DNA from: Tamarix chinensis
Lineage: Eukaryota; Streptophyta; Magnoliopsida; Caryophyllales; Tamaricaceae
DNA length: 64,000 nt
Reading direction: 5' to 3'
Assembly: GCA_030549775.1 (NCBI GenBank)
Contig: CM060177.1
Coordinates: 94,670,236 to 94,734,235 of the forward strand
Under the pieces are notes generated by a model, which did no database searches, was not told the DNA's origin, and saw only the letters and a list, made by a program, of their open reading frames with translations. Positions 36,056-48,269 of this stretch are shown here, in pieces. Made by a program: the position numbers and the translations under genes. Numbering within the stretch: the first letter of the stretch is position 1; every line of letters starts with the position of its first letter.

Positions 36056-36754
36056 TGTAACATCCTGATTTTTACTACTGAAAAAGTTTGTTCTACAGTG
36101 GAAGCAAATAAGTAAAATATTAGGGGTTACTACTGTAATTGACATAATTTTGGTTTTTCTAACCATATTTATATCAATCACAAAGCTAAATTAATTCATA
36201 GTAAAATAAAGAAATTAGAAATGGAAGAAACATTTATAATACAATATGAGTTTGGAGGTAAACTCCAAATTACAATAAATAAAACACAAGGTAAGGGATA
36301 CCATGGATCAAGAGTCCAAAAAGGTATCCGGATAAATAAATCAATAGGATAACATTACTCTTGACCCACACACCTAGTACAGATAAATATCACTCATCCC
36401 CATATAGTGCATTATAAACAACATAGTCATCTAAAGGATCTTCTAAGACCTACACACAAGAATCAGGGTCTCCTACTCATGGGAATGAGAAGCATCCATA
36501 AAAAGGGTTGTTAGTATGCTACATACTGAGTAAAGAAACAATACTAATAAATCAAGGATACAGATAAGACATGCATTCACAACAGATGATAAGAACACAA
36601 CCAAACCAATGATACATCTCATAAGGAAATACTGATCCAAGCCTCTTTATTAGATATAACTATTTTTATTCTTTTATATACTTTGAGTATAGGAATCCCA
36701 TTATTCTTAAACCAGTGGAACAGTCTGAAGCACCTTTTGAAGGATAACACACCT

Positions 36755-36885
36755 GAGCCACTATTATTATATGATAGAATGGATCTAAAAGCATTACCTT
36801 CTCAGAACAACACACCTGAGCAACTATTATTATCTAATAGAATGGATCTTAAAGCATCACCTTCTCGGGCTAAAATTCTCCTGAG
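36755..36885. repeat. Hairpin-type units, left of Athila-like insertion
   Basis: Two diverged units of the form CTGAGCCACTATTATTA..ATAGAATGGATCT, about 64 nt apart, matching those at 38458-38760. Confidence 0.65.
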
Positions 36886-38457
36886 TGATAAATGGGATTT
36901 ATATACTATTTTTCTAAGTAAAAATGTCATTTATTCCTCATTATTTTTATAAGATTTAATCTTTTCTTGAGTTTTTCTCTTTTGAATAGGTTTTGTAGGA
37001 AAAGATAAAAATGAAGAAATTCAGAGGAAAAACGGAAGGAAAGAAGAAATGAAGCAAATAACACATCAAAAGACATTGAATCAATGGAAGAAAATACTAG
37101 AAATGAAGAATAGACATCAAAGGGAAGCTTGTGTTGACATTTCATGGAGGAATGACGAAGGAACAAAGACCACAGTACCCTCGTGTTTTCTAAACACAAG
37201 CCGTATTTTCCACCAGAAGGTAAAAATCTCAGTTTTCAAAATCTAGAAATTGGCAGAGAATTCAAAGAAAAACACAGAGGTCCCATGTTTCCCAAAATAC
37301 GTACCGTGTTTTTCTTAATTTTTATAACTGCTCGCACGAAATTTTTTCTGATATATTCTCTAACAATTTTGGAGTTTTGGGAGTCGGTTTTCAGAGTTCA
37401 AAAGTTTAATTCTCTCTTTTTCTCTATTCTCTCTAGAAAATACATGCACTTCACAATGCCAATTCTCTTTATCTTCCTTATATTCCATTGAACAATTGAC
37501 ATTCTGCAATTCAAGTTGATAAGTTCTTCCCCATTCCTCTCTTAATTGTAAGTTCTAAATTTTGATTGAATGCAAGTAAATTCTCTTCAATGCATTATTA
37601 TTTCTCTTATTTTTAATTTTTCATTACTTATTTATTAGTAACCATTTATGTTAATTATAAATTACTGCATTTAATTGTGTGATATTACAATTATGCAAAT
37701 AGTAGAGTATATAATATAGGATAGGAGGATTTAAGAATGGAATTAGTTTTCAAATATAATAGCGTAATTTGAATTCATGATTCTAAATGAAATTTATTTG
37801 AATTGATGGACTGGATTGAATGATCTCACATCATAGATTAAGAATTTAAACTAACTAGATTGATCACCTATCTAGTTTAGATCTTAATCTACGCTAGGAT
37901 AACGTAATTAATATGTAATTGTTAATTAACGTGTCCAGAGTAGCAAAAAGATTAATTGTTAATCTTATCCATTAATTCCTACGATTGCATGATCCGAGCT
38001 TATATGATTATGGTCGTAGTTGACTGCTTTCTATTCGTAATGCTGTCATTAATTGAATCTAGTGCTCTTAACCTAGGTTATTAATTGGTTAGAAGATAAA
38101 TTGAAAGCTTATTCAATTTATTAGAATTAAGAAAAAGCAAAGAGGTGAATTATTATAAGTTTCTAGAGGTTAACATCAAATCATTTAGAATCATTCTTAT
38201 CTCCATGATTGTTTGATATCCTAATTCCATAATCAATATCTTCCTATCCTTAGTCACTAATTAGTGAGTAAAGCGTTCCATAGTATAGAACTTAGCGATA
38301 AAAGTAAATGTTATTATATAATCGCAGTTTTAATATCGATTACAAAATTATTGATTATATACCATTCCTTATGGGTTTGAGTCCTTCTTACCATTTACTA
38401 CGTATTTGAAAATTAAGATTTAATTATTAAATTTCTTGTGCATACGACAGAGCACCA
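36886..38457 (+). mobile_element. Solo Athila-like LTR inside E5
   Basis: Starts TGATAAATGGGATTTATATA and ends near ...GCATACGACAGAGCACCA. It interrupts the hairpin-type repeat of E5 exactly between CTCCTGAG and TCGAGCTACTATTAT, so both edges are clear to a few bases. About 1.57 kb, no coding domain. Length, TG..CA ends, and the text around 38020-38130 and 38370-38449 resemble Athila-group LTRs (memory of family, not searched). If the end is at 38457 the flanks CTGAG/TCGAG match at three of five; if at 38449 there is no clear duplication. Confidence 0.6.
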
Positions 38458-38765
38458 TCGAGCTACTATTATCTCTAGTGGAACGGATATAAAAACATCA
38501 CTTGAATCCTAATTCACTTACTCTTCCACATTAAGTCATTAGTGTCTTATACACTTATATTTTTATTCACAATGAACAGGGGCCTCACTATTTTTAATTT
38601 GGTGGAACAGATTGAGACATATTCTTTAGGCAAAATACTCTTGAGCCATTATTATCTCTAGCGGAATGGATATATATATATAAAAACATCATCTTCTCGG
38701 GGTAAAACACTCTCGAGCTACTATTATCTTCGACATAATGGATATAAAAATATTACATTGGCCCT
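38458..38765. repeat. Hairpin-type units, right of Athila-like insertion
   Basis: Four units containing GAGCTACTATTATCTCTAGT or diverged forms, with an ATGGATAT tail; the E5 counterpart of the A2 hairpin array. Confidence 0.7.
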
Positions 38766-39714
38766 ATTCACGTGCACTTTCGCTTCTTATTCATGATTGA
38801 TTCACAAGCATTAAACACATTGAGATAGATAAGCACATAATGTAGGTCAAGATCCTTAATCTCCTCAAACCCTAATTCCACACCCTTAACGTCATTCCCT
38901 CATATTGATTATTCAACCACGAATTATAATATATTATTCTCAAATATCATCAGTATTATCATATCTATAATTCATGGTCTAACTCCCACATCGTACTCAT
39001 ATAATAATAATCTTATCCCAAGGTACTACTCACAAAATTACATAAACCTTAATTTCACAAGTAGTCATAATTATTCCCATAAAACTCATATGAATACCAA
39101 ATTTAATATACATCCCTATAATGCCAACATTAGCAACATATTTGGAATTGTGGAATAACTCTAGGGTTTTACGCATGGAATAATAAGATTATCATTTTAG
39201 GTCACTATACCCTAATTAAACCATTATCTCATTGTGAAGAACCTAAGACAAACAGTAATCCTTCCAAAATATTTCTCAGTATATTATTATCATATTTTAA
39301 TCCACCTAACACATTACAATACCAAAATTTTCTTATAATCCTATAATGACCAAAATACCCTTAAGGATAACCATTAACCTTTATTTTATAAAATCTTATA
39401 TCTTCCAAAACCATTATTTTTTCCAAATCTACTATTTATCATCAAACCTCATAAATATACTTATGTCCACTTATCATAGATTATTTGGCCTATAATTCAT
39501 GCCATAACATATATTCCTGACAAATACGTCATTATCATAATAAAATCGTATCCATAGCTCTTACCCATCCTTTTTTTTCAAACATAAATTCCATATAATC
39601 ATAACATCTCATCAACAACTTACACTAAATCATATAGCAACAATATGATGGAAATTCACATAAGCATACAAGTAAATAACATAAAAACCCTAAAATATCA
39701 ATTAGTATCCTTAC

Positions 39715-39782
39715 CAACTAGGACATCGGGCTTTATGCATGCAAATCATAAACCTCCTTCTCCGAGATCACTCAAATATCAC
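39715..39782 (-). other. Exon-like block, 68 nt (E5)
   Basis: Minus strand: TTTTTTTATAG precedes GTGATATTTG; the block ends before donor-like GTAAGGATAC. Sequence inside has diverged from the 62-nt form, but CCCGATGTCC near its end matches CCGATGACC of A1. Confidence 0.4.
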
Positions 39783-40531
39783 CTATAAAAAAACATAATA
39801 CATGGTTAGGTTCAACGGTTATAACCAAGAAAAAAGTTAAGGTAAAGGAGGATAAAAATATAAATAACCGAAGTCAAATGGAATCTTGAGCTGTGTGGAT
39901 GTCTAGTGGAATGTATAGTGGAGCTATGGTGAAAATTTAGTGGTATATGGATATGGTTTAGGGGTGAAAAATAGGGTGCATGGGCAAAATGGGGAAGCTG
40001 CATAGGCGTATTTTAGGCGGTGCACACCTAGGTCGAGAACTGGAATTATGCATAGCTAGGTTGTGCTAATAGGTACAGCCATGCTCCATCATTGCTAGAA
40101 TAAAATAAGTTTTAACATGTGCACACAAGTGTAAGACAGACTATGTGTAGTCCGTGCGAGGGTGTATGGATAGGCTGTGCTAGGTTACATGGGCGTGTGA
40201 TAAGGAAAATTATTGTTGCACGACCATACTTAAGGCCGTGCATTTCACAAAAATGTGATGGACACGAGGATGAAGAGGGGGAAAAATGGCGGTGATCAGC
40301 GGCGATGGCCGGCAACAATGAAAAGGAAGGATAGAGTGACTTTGGTGGTTGGTCCACAGGGCGTTTGGCGGTGCGAGGTAGTGATAGTGGTGATGGAGAT
40401 GGTGTGGCCGGAAATACAAAGTAGGGAAGAGGAAGAAAAGAAGAAGAAAAGAGGGAGCTCGTGCAGGGGTGATGGACACAAAATGGGTAAAAATGAGGCA
40501 AAACAAAAGAGAAAGGAAGGAGAGTGATGAG

Positions 40532-40533
<2 letters not shown>

Positions 40534-40567
<34 letters not shown>
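40534..40567. repeat. GT microsatellite
   Basis: About seventeen GT units within the E5 leader. Confidence 0.95.
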
Positions 40568-40570
<3 letters not shown>

Positions 40571-41191
40571 GATGGTGGTGGTGTGCCAGTGGTAGAAGAA
40601 AAATGCAGAGGATGGCATGTCGAGCTGAATGATGCAGTGGAGATTTTCAAGGAAGATGGATGGGAGGTGATGGTAGAGTGTTGGGGTGAAAACTTCAAAG
40701 GGTGTAGTAAGGGAGAGTGATGGGTGTGTGTATGTTGAGTGAAAATGAAAAATGGTAGGGGAGGGAAGGTATGTGTATGCAAGGCAGAGAGGCAGCACAA
40801 GGATAAGATGGTGAGGGATGATAGATGATGGTGGTTGTAGTGGTGTGATGGGAGATGGCTGATGGTTGATGGTGCAAGTTACAAGTTGCAAGTTGTAGAA
40901 TAAGGCTAGTTAAACTTTATGACACAAGTGACGGGAGAAGGGAGAAGGAAAAAGAAAAGGAGAAAGAAAAAGAAAAATATAGAAGGTTGAGGATTAGTTT
41001 TAGATAATTTCAAATTAGTCAAAATAGGTGGGATTAGTAATAAATTTTTGTAGAATTGAGATTAGGGATTTGGTTAAGGTTTTGGGATCAAGAAACTTGG
41101 TTAAGGATAAAATAATATTTTCTCAATATTAGAATCATATTAGTATATTAATGATACGAGAATAGACTAAGCAAAATTTCGGGGTATTATA

Positions 41192-41406
41192 GTTTTTGTT
41201 CATTGTAAGAGCATTATATGCCCTCATTATTATCACATGTAATATGAAATTGATAGTGACAACTCAATATAAGTCTATTCCTTATTTTCTATCCATTGTA
41301 AAAGCATCACATGCCTTCTTTATTATCATAACCACATAAAAATAGTAGTGACGACTCTGATAATTCTATTCGTATATGTCCGTAAGAACATCTTTCGACT
41401 ACATTT
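41192..41406. repeat. 94-bp tandem repeat, right segment
   Basis: Landmark TGCC at 41219 and 41312 (93 bp apart). The step from 35986 to 41219, after subtracting E5 and one duplication copy, is 92 bp, so phase continues across the insertion. The array is cut again at 41407 by the next LTR. Confidence 0.85.
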
Positions 41407-41507
41407 TGTAATATCTTATTTGTAAAAATTCTAATTTAGATATCTTAAATATAAAATTTATTATTATAGGTAATTAATTATAAAAATTATTTTAGAATTG
41501 GATGTTC

Positions 41508-41571
<64 letters not shown>

Positions 41572-41573
41572 TT
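41508..41573. repeat. ATT microsatellite
   Basis: About twenty-two ATT units near the start of R2. Confidence 0.95.
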
Positions 41574-44283
41574 GTGTTGACAATATAGACTAGTATATTA
41601 AATTTTCAAATAATAATATATTAATAGGGAATTTTTTTGGTATATAATAATTTCTTAAAATTAATTGTTATTATTTATTTACTTGTTTATTAATTTTGGA
41701 CTTATTATTTTATTATCTCCCCCAAACCCAAATCTCTAACCAAACTAACCCCAACCCTCCTTAGACTAAATTCGACAAGCTACCCTAACAACCCCGGTAC
41801 AATGCGTCATTCCTCGCCGCCTTCTACCAAAAAAGGCCCAACACCACACTACAATGCATCATCCCATCACCATCCCACTCTAGAGTCACTTGGCTTCCTT
41901 CTGTTTCCTCTTGCGTTGCCCCTGTCCAGCCTAGCTCACCAACCAAACATGCCTCGACCCCTCTGCATGATTCCATCACCACTCAACCCTTCCTGGTTTC
42001 TTTCTCCCCTACACTAACCTCGCCTGATAGCACCCAACCCCCGCTCGACCACACCAACCTGCCTTGGTCGATTGGCTTATTTTCTTCTCGAGCAACCTAG
42101 CTCACTAGCCTAGGGTTTCTCTTTGTTTCCTTCCCACACAATCAACAGTTTAAGCCATTTTTTTGTCTCTGTTTCCATTCCTTGTGTGCACTAGCCTCGC
42201 TGCTATGTTTTTCTCCTTCGTCCCTTCAGTTTTGATTTCCCTGCAACCAATCCCAGCTCGCTTTGGCATTTTTCTTTACTCTCGCACGATTTACCATTTA
42301 AACCTTATTTCCCCTCCTTGCTTATCTCCGCCTTCAACCTCCTCATCTTGTCTCTTCTTACATCCTTTGCAGCCGGTACTTGTAAAATTTTGGTCAGTAA
42401 TCTCGTGTGTTTTATTCTCTTAAACAGTGTATATATATACACGAGTACACCCACCGAAAGAGTTTCCAGAATATTACAGAAGATGTACAACTATATATAG
42501 CTACTATAATTCCTATTTCCTACATATAATATTCTCTAACGGCTAATATACTTTCCTATTTCCTAAATATACATATTAGCATAATATTCTCTTAACAGTA
42601 CTAGCACCCCTCCACCAGTTCTTCATCGCTAGCATACATACATGATACATCATCACCATTCACGAGTCGCAAGCCCTGTAAGCTTCTAGCCCTATTTTGT
42701 CCATCCCCTATTCCTCGAAACATACCTTCCCCATTGAGCATTCCTCTCCCGAGCATCAACGGGAAGCATCCCTAGCACCACCACGTTTGAGCTCCATTGC
42801 AGCTCAATCAGGGCCCCACCTCGTCGAGCAAATTCCAATGCGCCACCAGTTGTAGCCTTGCGCCTCTCTTCTAAAGCATATTAGCTTAATGAACTGCCAA
42901 CCTTTGAGCCACCATGATCATCCCTCATTTTTTCTTGCCAAACGCCACCTCGACCTAACAACAACACCATCATTGAATTTCCTTGCGTGAGCTCAAATTG
43001 TGCAGCCAACCTCCCAACACCTTTCATTAAGCTTTCTCGAGTCCATCCAGCAGCAACTTCCATCCCTTATGTGAATTGGATGTGATCCTTGGTCCTTGTT
43101 AAACACCTCTACCTGAGTTAGTGTTTGTTTGTGTCATGCATGCATTTGCAACCCCTTAGCTTTGATTGCTTTGGTTATTATTCATGGCTTGGTTTCTTTT
43201 AATTTGTAGTTTTGTCTTATAATGTAGATGCTAATATATACATGTTGTCGGGTGTGGTTTAATTAGGTGACTCTTGAAGTGGCCTTGGAAGAGGTATTTT
43301 TGTACTACATTTTGAGGTAAATCCAACTAATCTGTAGATGATAGAATTTGGGTGTAAATATGATAGGTTTATTTTTTAGAATAGAATCATGTTACATCCA
43401 TGTTATAAAAAATTTTGTGTTTTTGCTAGAAAATAAAAGCATGCAATATTATATTTCTATGTGAAATTTTATGATTTATAAAATAATGTATATTAGCATG
43501 TTAGAAATTAATTATCATGTATGTTCTGGTTATACTTAAAATATGAGGATGTATGCATGTGTTAATATATAAATTATTGGTAGAAATATTATGCATGTTT
43601 AGGATTAGGGTTTGAATTGGAATTTTTTTCTTGCCATGTTCTTGAGATGCTAATGAATTTAATACATTCTTTGTACATTTTAGACATATTTTGATACTAA
43701 ACATGCCATTTTTTTTAGCATAATTAAGATTAGTTTTAGATGATTCTTTATTTGCATATTCTAGGGGTATAGAAAGGTAAATTTTTGTGTACCATAATTC
43801 GTATCTAAAATTATTAAGTAAAATTAGCATGAAAACTATAATCTATTAGAAATGAATGTTAGGGCTCCATATGCATATTATGTTATATTTGTACTTAAGG
43901 GTAATATTATATTTTGTCATGTCGTGGCATTTACTTATATGATAAATTATTTATAATTATTATATTTTAGTCTTTCTTATGAAAAATATCATTTAAAATA
44001 TAAATATGTTGATAAAATGAATAACATGTGGTAACTAGAATTTTAGAGGGTATTTTAGTTATTTTGACAAAAAGGTGCCTCTAGGTGAGTAATTGGACTA
44101 GATTGACCTTAGTAGATTGTAGGTTTACTTTAACTTTGACTTTTACTTTAATTTGATTGTCAACCTTAGAGTTGATTTAAATAATTAGAAATAAATGAAA
44201 AATGGTTACGTATGTGATCAGATTTGTTGTGCATTATATGATAATTGAGATCACCTCATAAAACATTCATAATTAAAGTAGAA

Positions 44284-44600
44284 GGCCTCAAGTTTGAAAT
44301 TAGTGACTCCTTATGGGTAGCTACCATAAGGACAAGATTTAGCCCTCGGTTTGGTTTGTTTTACTGGTGTACCGTAGTGCCCCAACAAGGCTCCATATCT
44401 ACTATAATTAGTTTTATAAATTTCTTAGGGAGTATCTATACTTAAGGATTAGTTGACCTAGGAGGTATAATGGTAATATGTTGCTTTTGTCCACCATTAT
44501 GAACATATATACATCAGTGCCCCAAGATTTTAAGGTATAAAGGTATTATGTTGTCTTCGTGCACCACTATAACCAAGTGTATGTTAGTGTTACTAGATTG
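44284..44600. repeat. R2 counterpart of the hairpin/GTGCCCC repeat region
   Basis: Units with GGTATAATGGTAATATGTTG and CCACCATTATGAACATATAT, with CAGTGCCCCAAG between them; they align loosely with the region 21330-21640 of R1. Confidence 0.5.
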
Positions 44601-45599
44601 ATATTATTTCCATCTTGAGTAAACTAAATAATAATAAATTCATCTTTGTTGATGGTATTTGGAAATGTTATGGTATGGTTGGTTGATAGAGCCTTAGTGC
44701 CCTATCCTATTGGTTATGAATTTCTGTTATGGTTGTAAAATGGTTGAGTGTGTTTGCAAGCTGAGCATAAGACATTAGTGGCATATGAGTTATAGATGAT
44801 CATTGTATGTTATTTTGGCATGTGTTCTTATGTTTCAAGCAATTATTTAGTTATTATATGTGCAATGTCGCCATGTAGTCTCTTTGAATGAGTTGTGATT
44901 TATTCATAATGAGAAATTCATACTAATGCTATTACTTTCATATGAGAGTGTGTGTTCCATGAAATGATTGAAGAATTTTGAGGAGTATCATCTAGAGAGT
45001 TAGGAAGGATAAGGGAGTGAGGGGTTCCCTATTTATGTAATCCTTATTATTGTACTATGATAGTGGTAGGGATGAGTGTGAAATCAAGCTAGTGTCACAC
45101 CATTGTGTGATCTTTTGTGGTTAGTTTTTCGTTAGACTCCTATATCCCTAATATATTTTGGATATCATTATTGTACAGAATATGCACCATTCGTAAACCT
45201 TCATTTATGTTATTGTTCCTTCTTTTCACTGCTTTATTTTTTATATGATTTATTTTGAGGCTTAGGAAGGTGAGGAAATTAGACGTATGTTAAGTGTAGT
45301 AGTAACACCAATTATTTTATAATTATCACTTTCAAAAAATAAAAAGTTTTAAGTATGAAATTTGAGGGTGTTGCACACTTCTTCACATATGATAGAGAAG
45401 ATTTTAGATCACATGGTGATTACACTCATTTAATGATGATATGATGGGTCGTTCAAATCACATGCGATTGTCTTGCATTATTATTAGTTTGTACATTTCT
45501 CTTGGCCTATAATTTTTTTTATCTACATAATCAAACCAGGCATCCAAACATTTCAACAAATAATTATATGCATACTAACTAGATTCATGTCTTCAAGTT

Positions 45600-47113
45600 T
45601 AGTTTCAATTCTTACAACCACAATGAAAATGAAGAATATTTCAATGACCACAGTAACATAGATAAGGAAATTCAAAAAAATATCAAAAAATATATGTTTG
45701 ATCCTCCAGGTTGCCGATGTCGCGAGCACCAAATCATGGTAGAACTACTTAGATTTCAAAAAATAGAAAGAGGAGTTTTCCAACATATATACAAAGAGAG
45801 CAATAGTGTTGGTGGTCATAGGAACCTATTCAGACTAAATTGCATAGAATCCAACATACATTGACCAAATATTTTGCACTAGATTTTAGATGCGAATACA
45901 TGTCTTCCTCAGAGTAGTGGAAGCTCTTGGTTCTTATATTCCATATTTTCAACAATGATTTAAAGCAAGTGGGATACCTGGCATATCACCACGAAAAAAG
46001 TACATTGTTACTAGAAGAAATCTTTCCTATGGAATGCTCATCGATGCTTGTGATGATTACATCCATATTGGAAAAACAAAAGGAGTTGAATACATAAAGT
46101 ATTGTTCTAAAAATGTGGTTAATATGGTTATAAATGAGTTGAGCTAGCTTGGTATTTAGCTTGCTTTGACTAATCTATTTAGTTAAATAAGATAAGTTTG
46201 AGCTTTACTTTTAGCTTTATTTATTAAATGACCACAAGCCTAACAAAGTTTGGCTCATCTTATTTATATCTTTGGCTCATGAACCAAGCTCAACTCAACT
46301 AGCTAAAAACTTAATTTAGCTTGTTTTTTCAGTTAAATAAACCAATTATGAGCCCTAGGGTGTTCGGTTTGACTTGCTTCATTTAAAACCCTAATGGTTA
46401 GTGTTTTTAGAGAACATTAATTGAGAAGGCTAAAAAAGGAGGACTTCTAATAGTTACTTTATGTTGGGGAGACATGTGGCTTTTCTATTATGTTGGGTAA
46501 TATATTTCTTATGCACTAGGAATTAAAAATTTACCTCACATCTTGGCAAGGTCAGTATGCCTGAGGGGATGGAAAGACAATCATTGTTTTTGAAATAGTC
46601 ACTTCCTACAATTTGTGGATATGGCATGCATTCTTTGGCACTCCAAGTACTTTTGATGACGTAAATGTCCTTGATCAATCTCCAATATTTAACAAAATTT
46701 ATAATGATGTAGCTCCGGTAGTAACCTTTATGGTTAATGGTGACCAATATAACTTAGGTTAATATTTAATAAATATATAGTATAAAATTCCATGGGATAT
46801 ATTCATCCAAATTATTTGATTGCCACAAAGTGATTAACCTAAGCTCTTTACTCAATATCAAGAGACAATAAGGACGGATGTTGAGCCCAAAGATGAATGC
46901 GATACTTATAGTCATGTCATGTGCCAAGTGTTTCTAACTGTGATTAGATTAACATTAAAAATGGAAACTCAACATGGCAATATTTTAATTGAGTGTATTA
47001 TGGAGCATGCAAGGTATCCTCAAAGAAGGTGTGTTGTTAGAGATAAAAAAAACTATCACCTAATGCATAACTTGATTGAAAAATTTTGAAGATTTTTTGG
47101 TAACCAATATGTT
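45600..47113 (+). pseudogene. Pong-like (PIF/Harbinger) transposase pseudogene
   Basis: Frames read in order FLRVVEALGSYIPYFQQ, GIPGISPRKK, DACDDYIHIGKTKG, then after an insertion WQGQYARGDGKTIIVFEIVT, LWIWHAFFGTPSTFDDVNVL, DQSPIFNKIYNDVAPVVTF, VNGDQYNLG, LFTQYQETIRTDVE and finally QRRCVVRDKKNYHLMHNLIE. This is the domain order of plant Pong transposases (DDE nuclease). The WHAFFG..DDVNVL acidic stretch is one of the catalytic-region motifs. Stops, frameshifts and the 46140-46388 insertion break it into pieces; no terminal inverted repeats were identified. It makes no working transposase. Confidence 0.8.
46140..46388. mobile_element. Unclassified insertion in the transposase pseudogene
   Basis: About 250 bp with repeated TTTAGCTTG, GAGCTTTA and TTAGTTAAATAA motifs in both orientations, ending CCCTAGGGTGTTCGGTTTGA. 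It separates the N-terminal from the DDE part of the transposase. The GAGCTTG..GGGTGTTCGG flavour recalls small hAT-like MITEs, but the termini and duplication are not clear. Confidence 0.45.
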
Positions 47114-47428
47114 GGTGTTTGAAGAATCCTATCTTTTATTGTTATTATATTTTGTAAATATAACATAGTACTTGGTGTATTATCGTTTCATTTTCTATAA
47201 TTTTCATTATGCTTCTTTTATTGTTTTTAGACGTCCCTTTTTTTATCAATGTATTTGAATTTAATATTCAAACTATTGTATTTTTTTACAATTAATAATT
47301 ATTTTAGGGGTATCTTGGAAGTTTTAATTAGTATAAAATTAATTATTTACAATTATAAAGATAATATTTAAATAATAATATAGTTTTTTTTATAATGAAT
47401 AAATGATATTTGAAATAAAGTTGAGTAC

Positions 47429-47484
<56 letters not shown>

Positions 47485-48269
47485 TTAACTAATAAATTTA
47501 GCAATATAAATATTAAATAATTAATAAATACTAATTGATATATTTAATAATTAATTATATAGAGTAAAATTCAATAAATATAAATTAATTAGTATTAATA
47601 TCTAATAATGACAACTAAAAATATAAATTAATTATAATAAAATATATAATTTCGAAATTAATTTAATTTCAAAACTATTTAAGGTATTGGAAATTACGTT
47701 CCCATTGGAAGCTGCTTTTTTCTGGTAGCTTATGGATATTTTGAAGAGGATTTTATTTTATTTTAAATATAAAAAAATAGTTAAGCTCTTCCTTGAGTAG
47801 CTTATATATATATATATATATATATGTAGATAGGTAGATAGATAGATAGGTTAAATTAATAATACTATGTAGTTAAATGTATATTAAATAATGATAATAT
47901 TATAGCTTGTCAAATAAATCAACCTTATATAATTATTCTATTTATGTTAATTAATGATAATATATAGTTAAATGTATAGTATTAAGATAGTTAATATGCT
48001 AGTATAATATATAATGATACTATCAACATTTAATAATAATACAATGTAATGACAGCTAATATAATGTCGATATTAAATGATTATGCTATATGATTAAATA
48101 TATAGAATTTGGATAGCTAGTATACTAAATAATATTAACAAATTCTCATCATTTTTATTTTATATTGATGAACAATTAATATATTGTTCCCATGTGGTAT
48201 CTTAATTAATTATGGGATTTGTTTTCCCAATTTTGTAACACAAATAATTTTTTTATATTATATATAGTA
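47114..48269. other. AT-rich DNA with microsatellites
   Basis: AAT run at 47430-47484, AT run at 47805-47826 followed by TAGA units. No coding or structural feature recognised. Confidence 0.6.

Larger units (their letters stand above)
36056..41191 (-). mobile_element. Solo LTR, family A (copy E5), carrying an Athila-like LTR
   Basis: Left terminus TGTAACATCCTG at 36056, right terminus TTTCGGGGTATTATA ending at 41191; flanks ATTTT and GTTTT differ at one base. After removing the inner insertion (36886-38457) about 3.56 kb remain, shorter than A2 and A4. Retained family traits are the CTACTATTAT..GGAACGGAT hairpin-type units on both sides of the insertion, a 68-nt exon-like block at 39715-39782, and a purine-rich leader (40210-40980, plus strand) with a GT run. 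No gag-pol of its own. Confidence 0.78.
41407..45375 (+). mobile_element. Solo LTR, family A, plus-sense (copy R2)
   Basis: Left terminus TGTAATATCTTATTTG at 41407, right terminus TTTGAGGGTGTTGCA ending at 45375; flanks CATTT and CACTT differ by one transition. Length 3969 bp. It shares with R1 a stretch beginning GGCCTCAAGTTTGAAATTAG at 44284 (GACCTCGAGATCGGGAAT in R1) and a section about one gene-less frame of GTGCCCCA(A/G). It holds an ATT microsatellite and a C-rich leader (41750-43080) in the expected order. More decayed than R1; no coding domain. Confidence 0.75.

Noticed and set aside
40112..40891. Minus frame of 259 codons
   Set aside because: Contains a translated GT/CA microsatellite and low-complexity His/Pro/Ser sequence; lies in an LTR leader.
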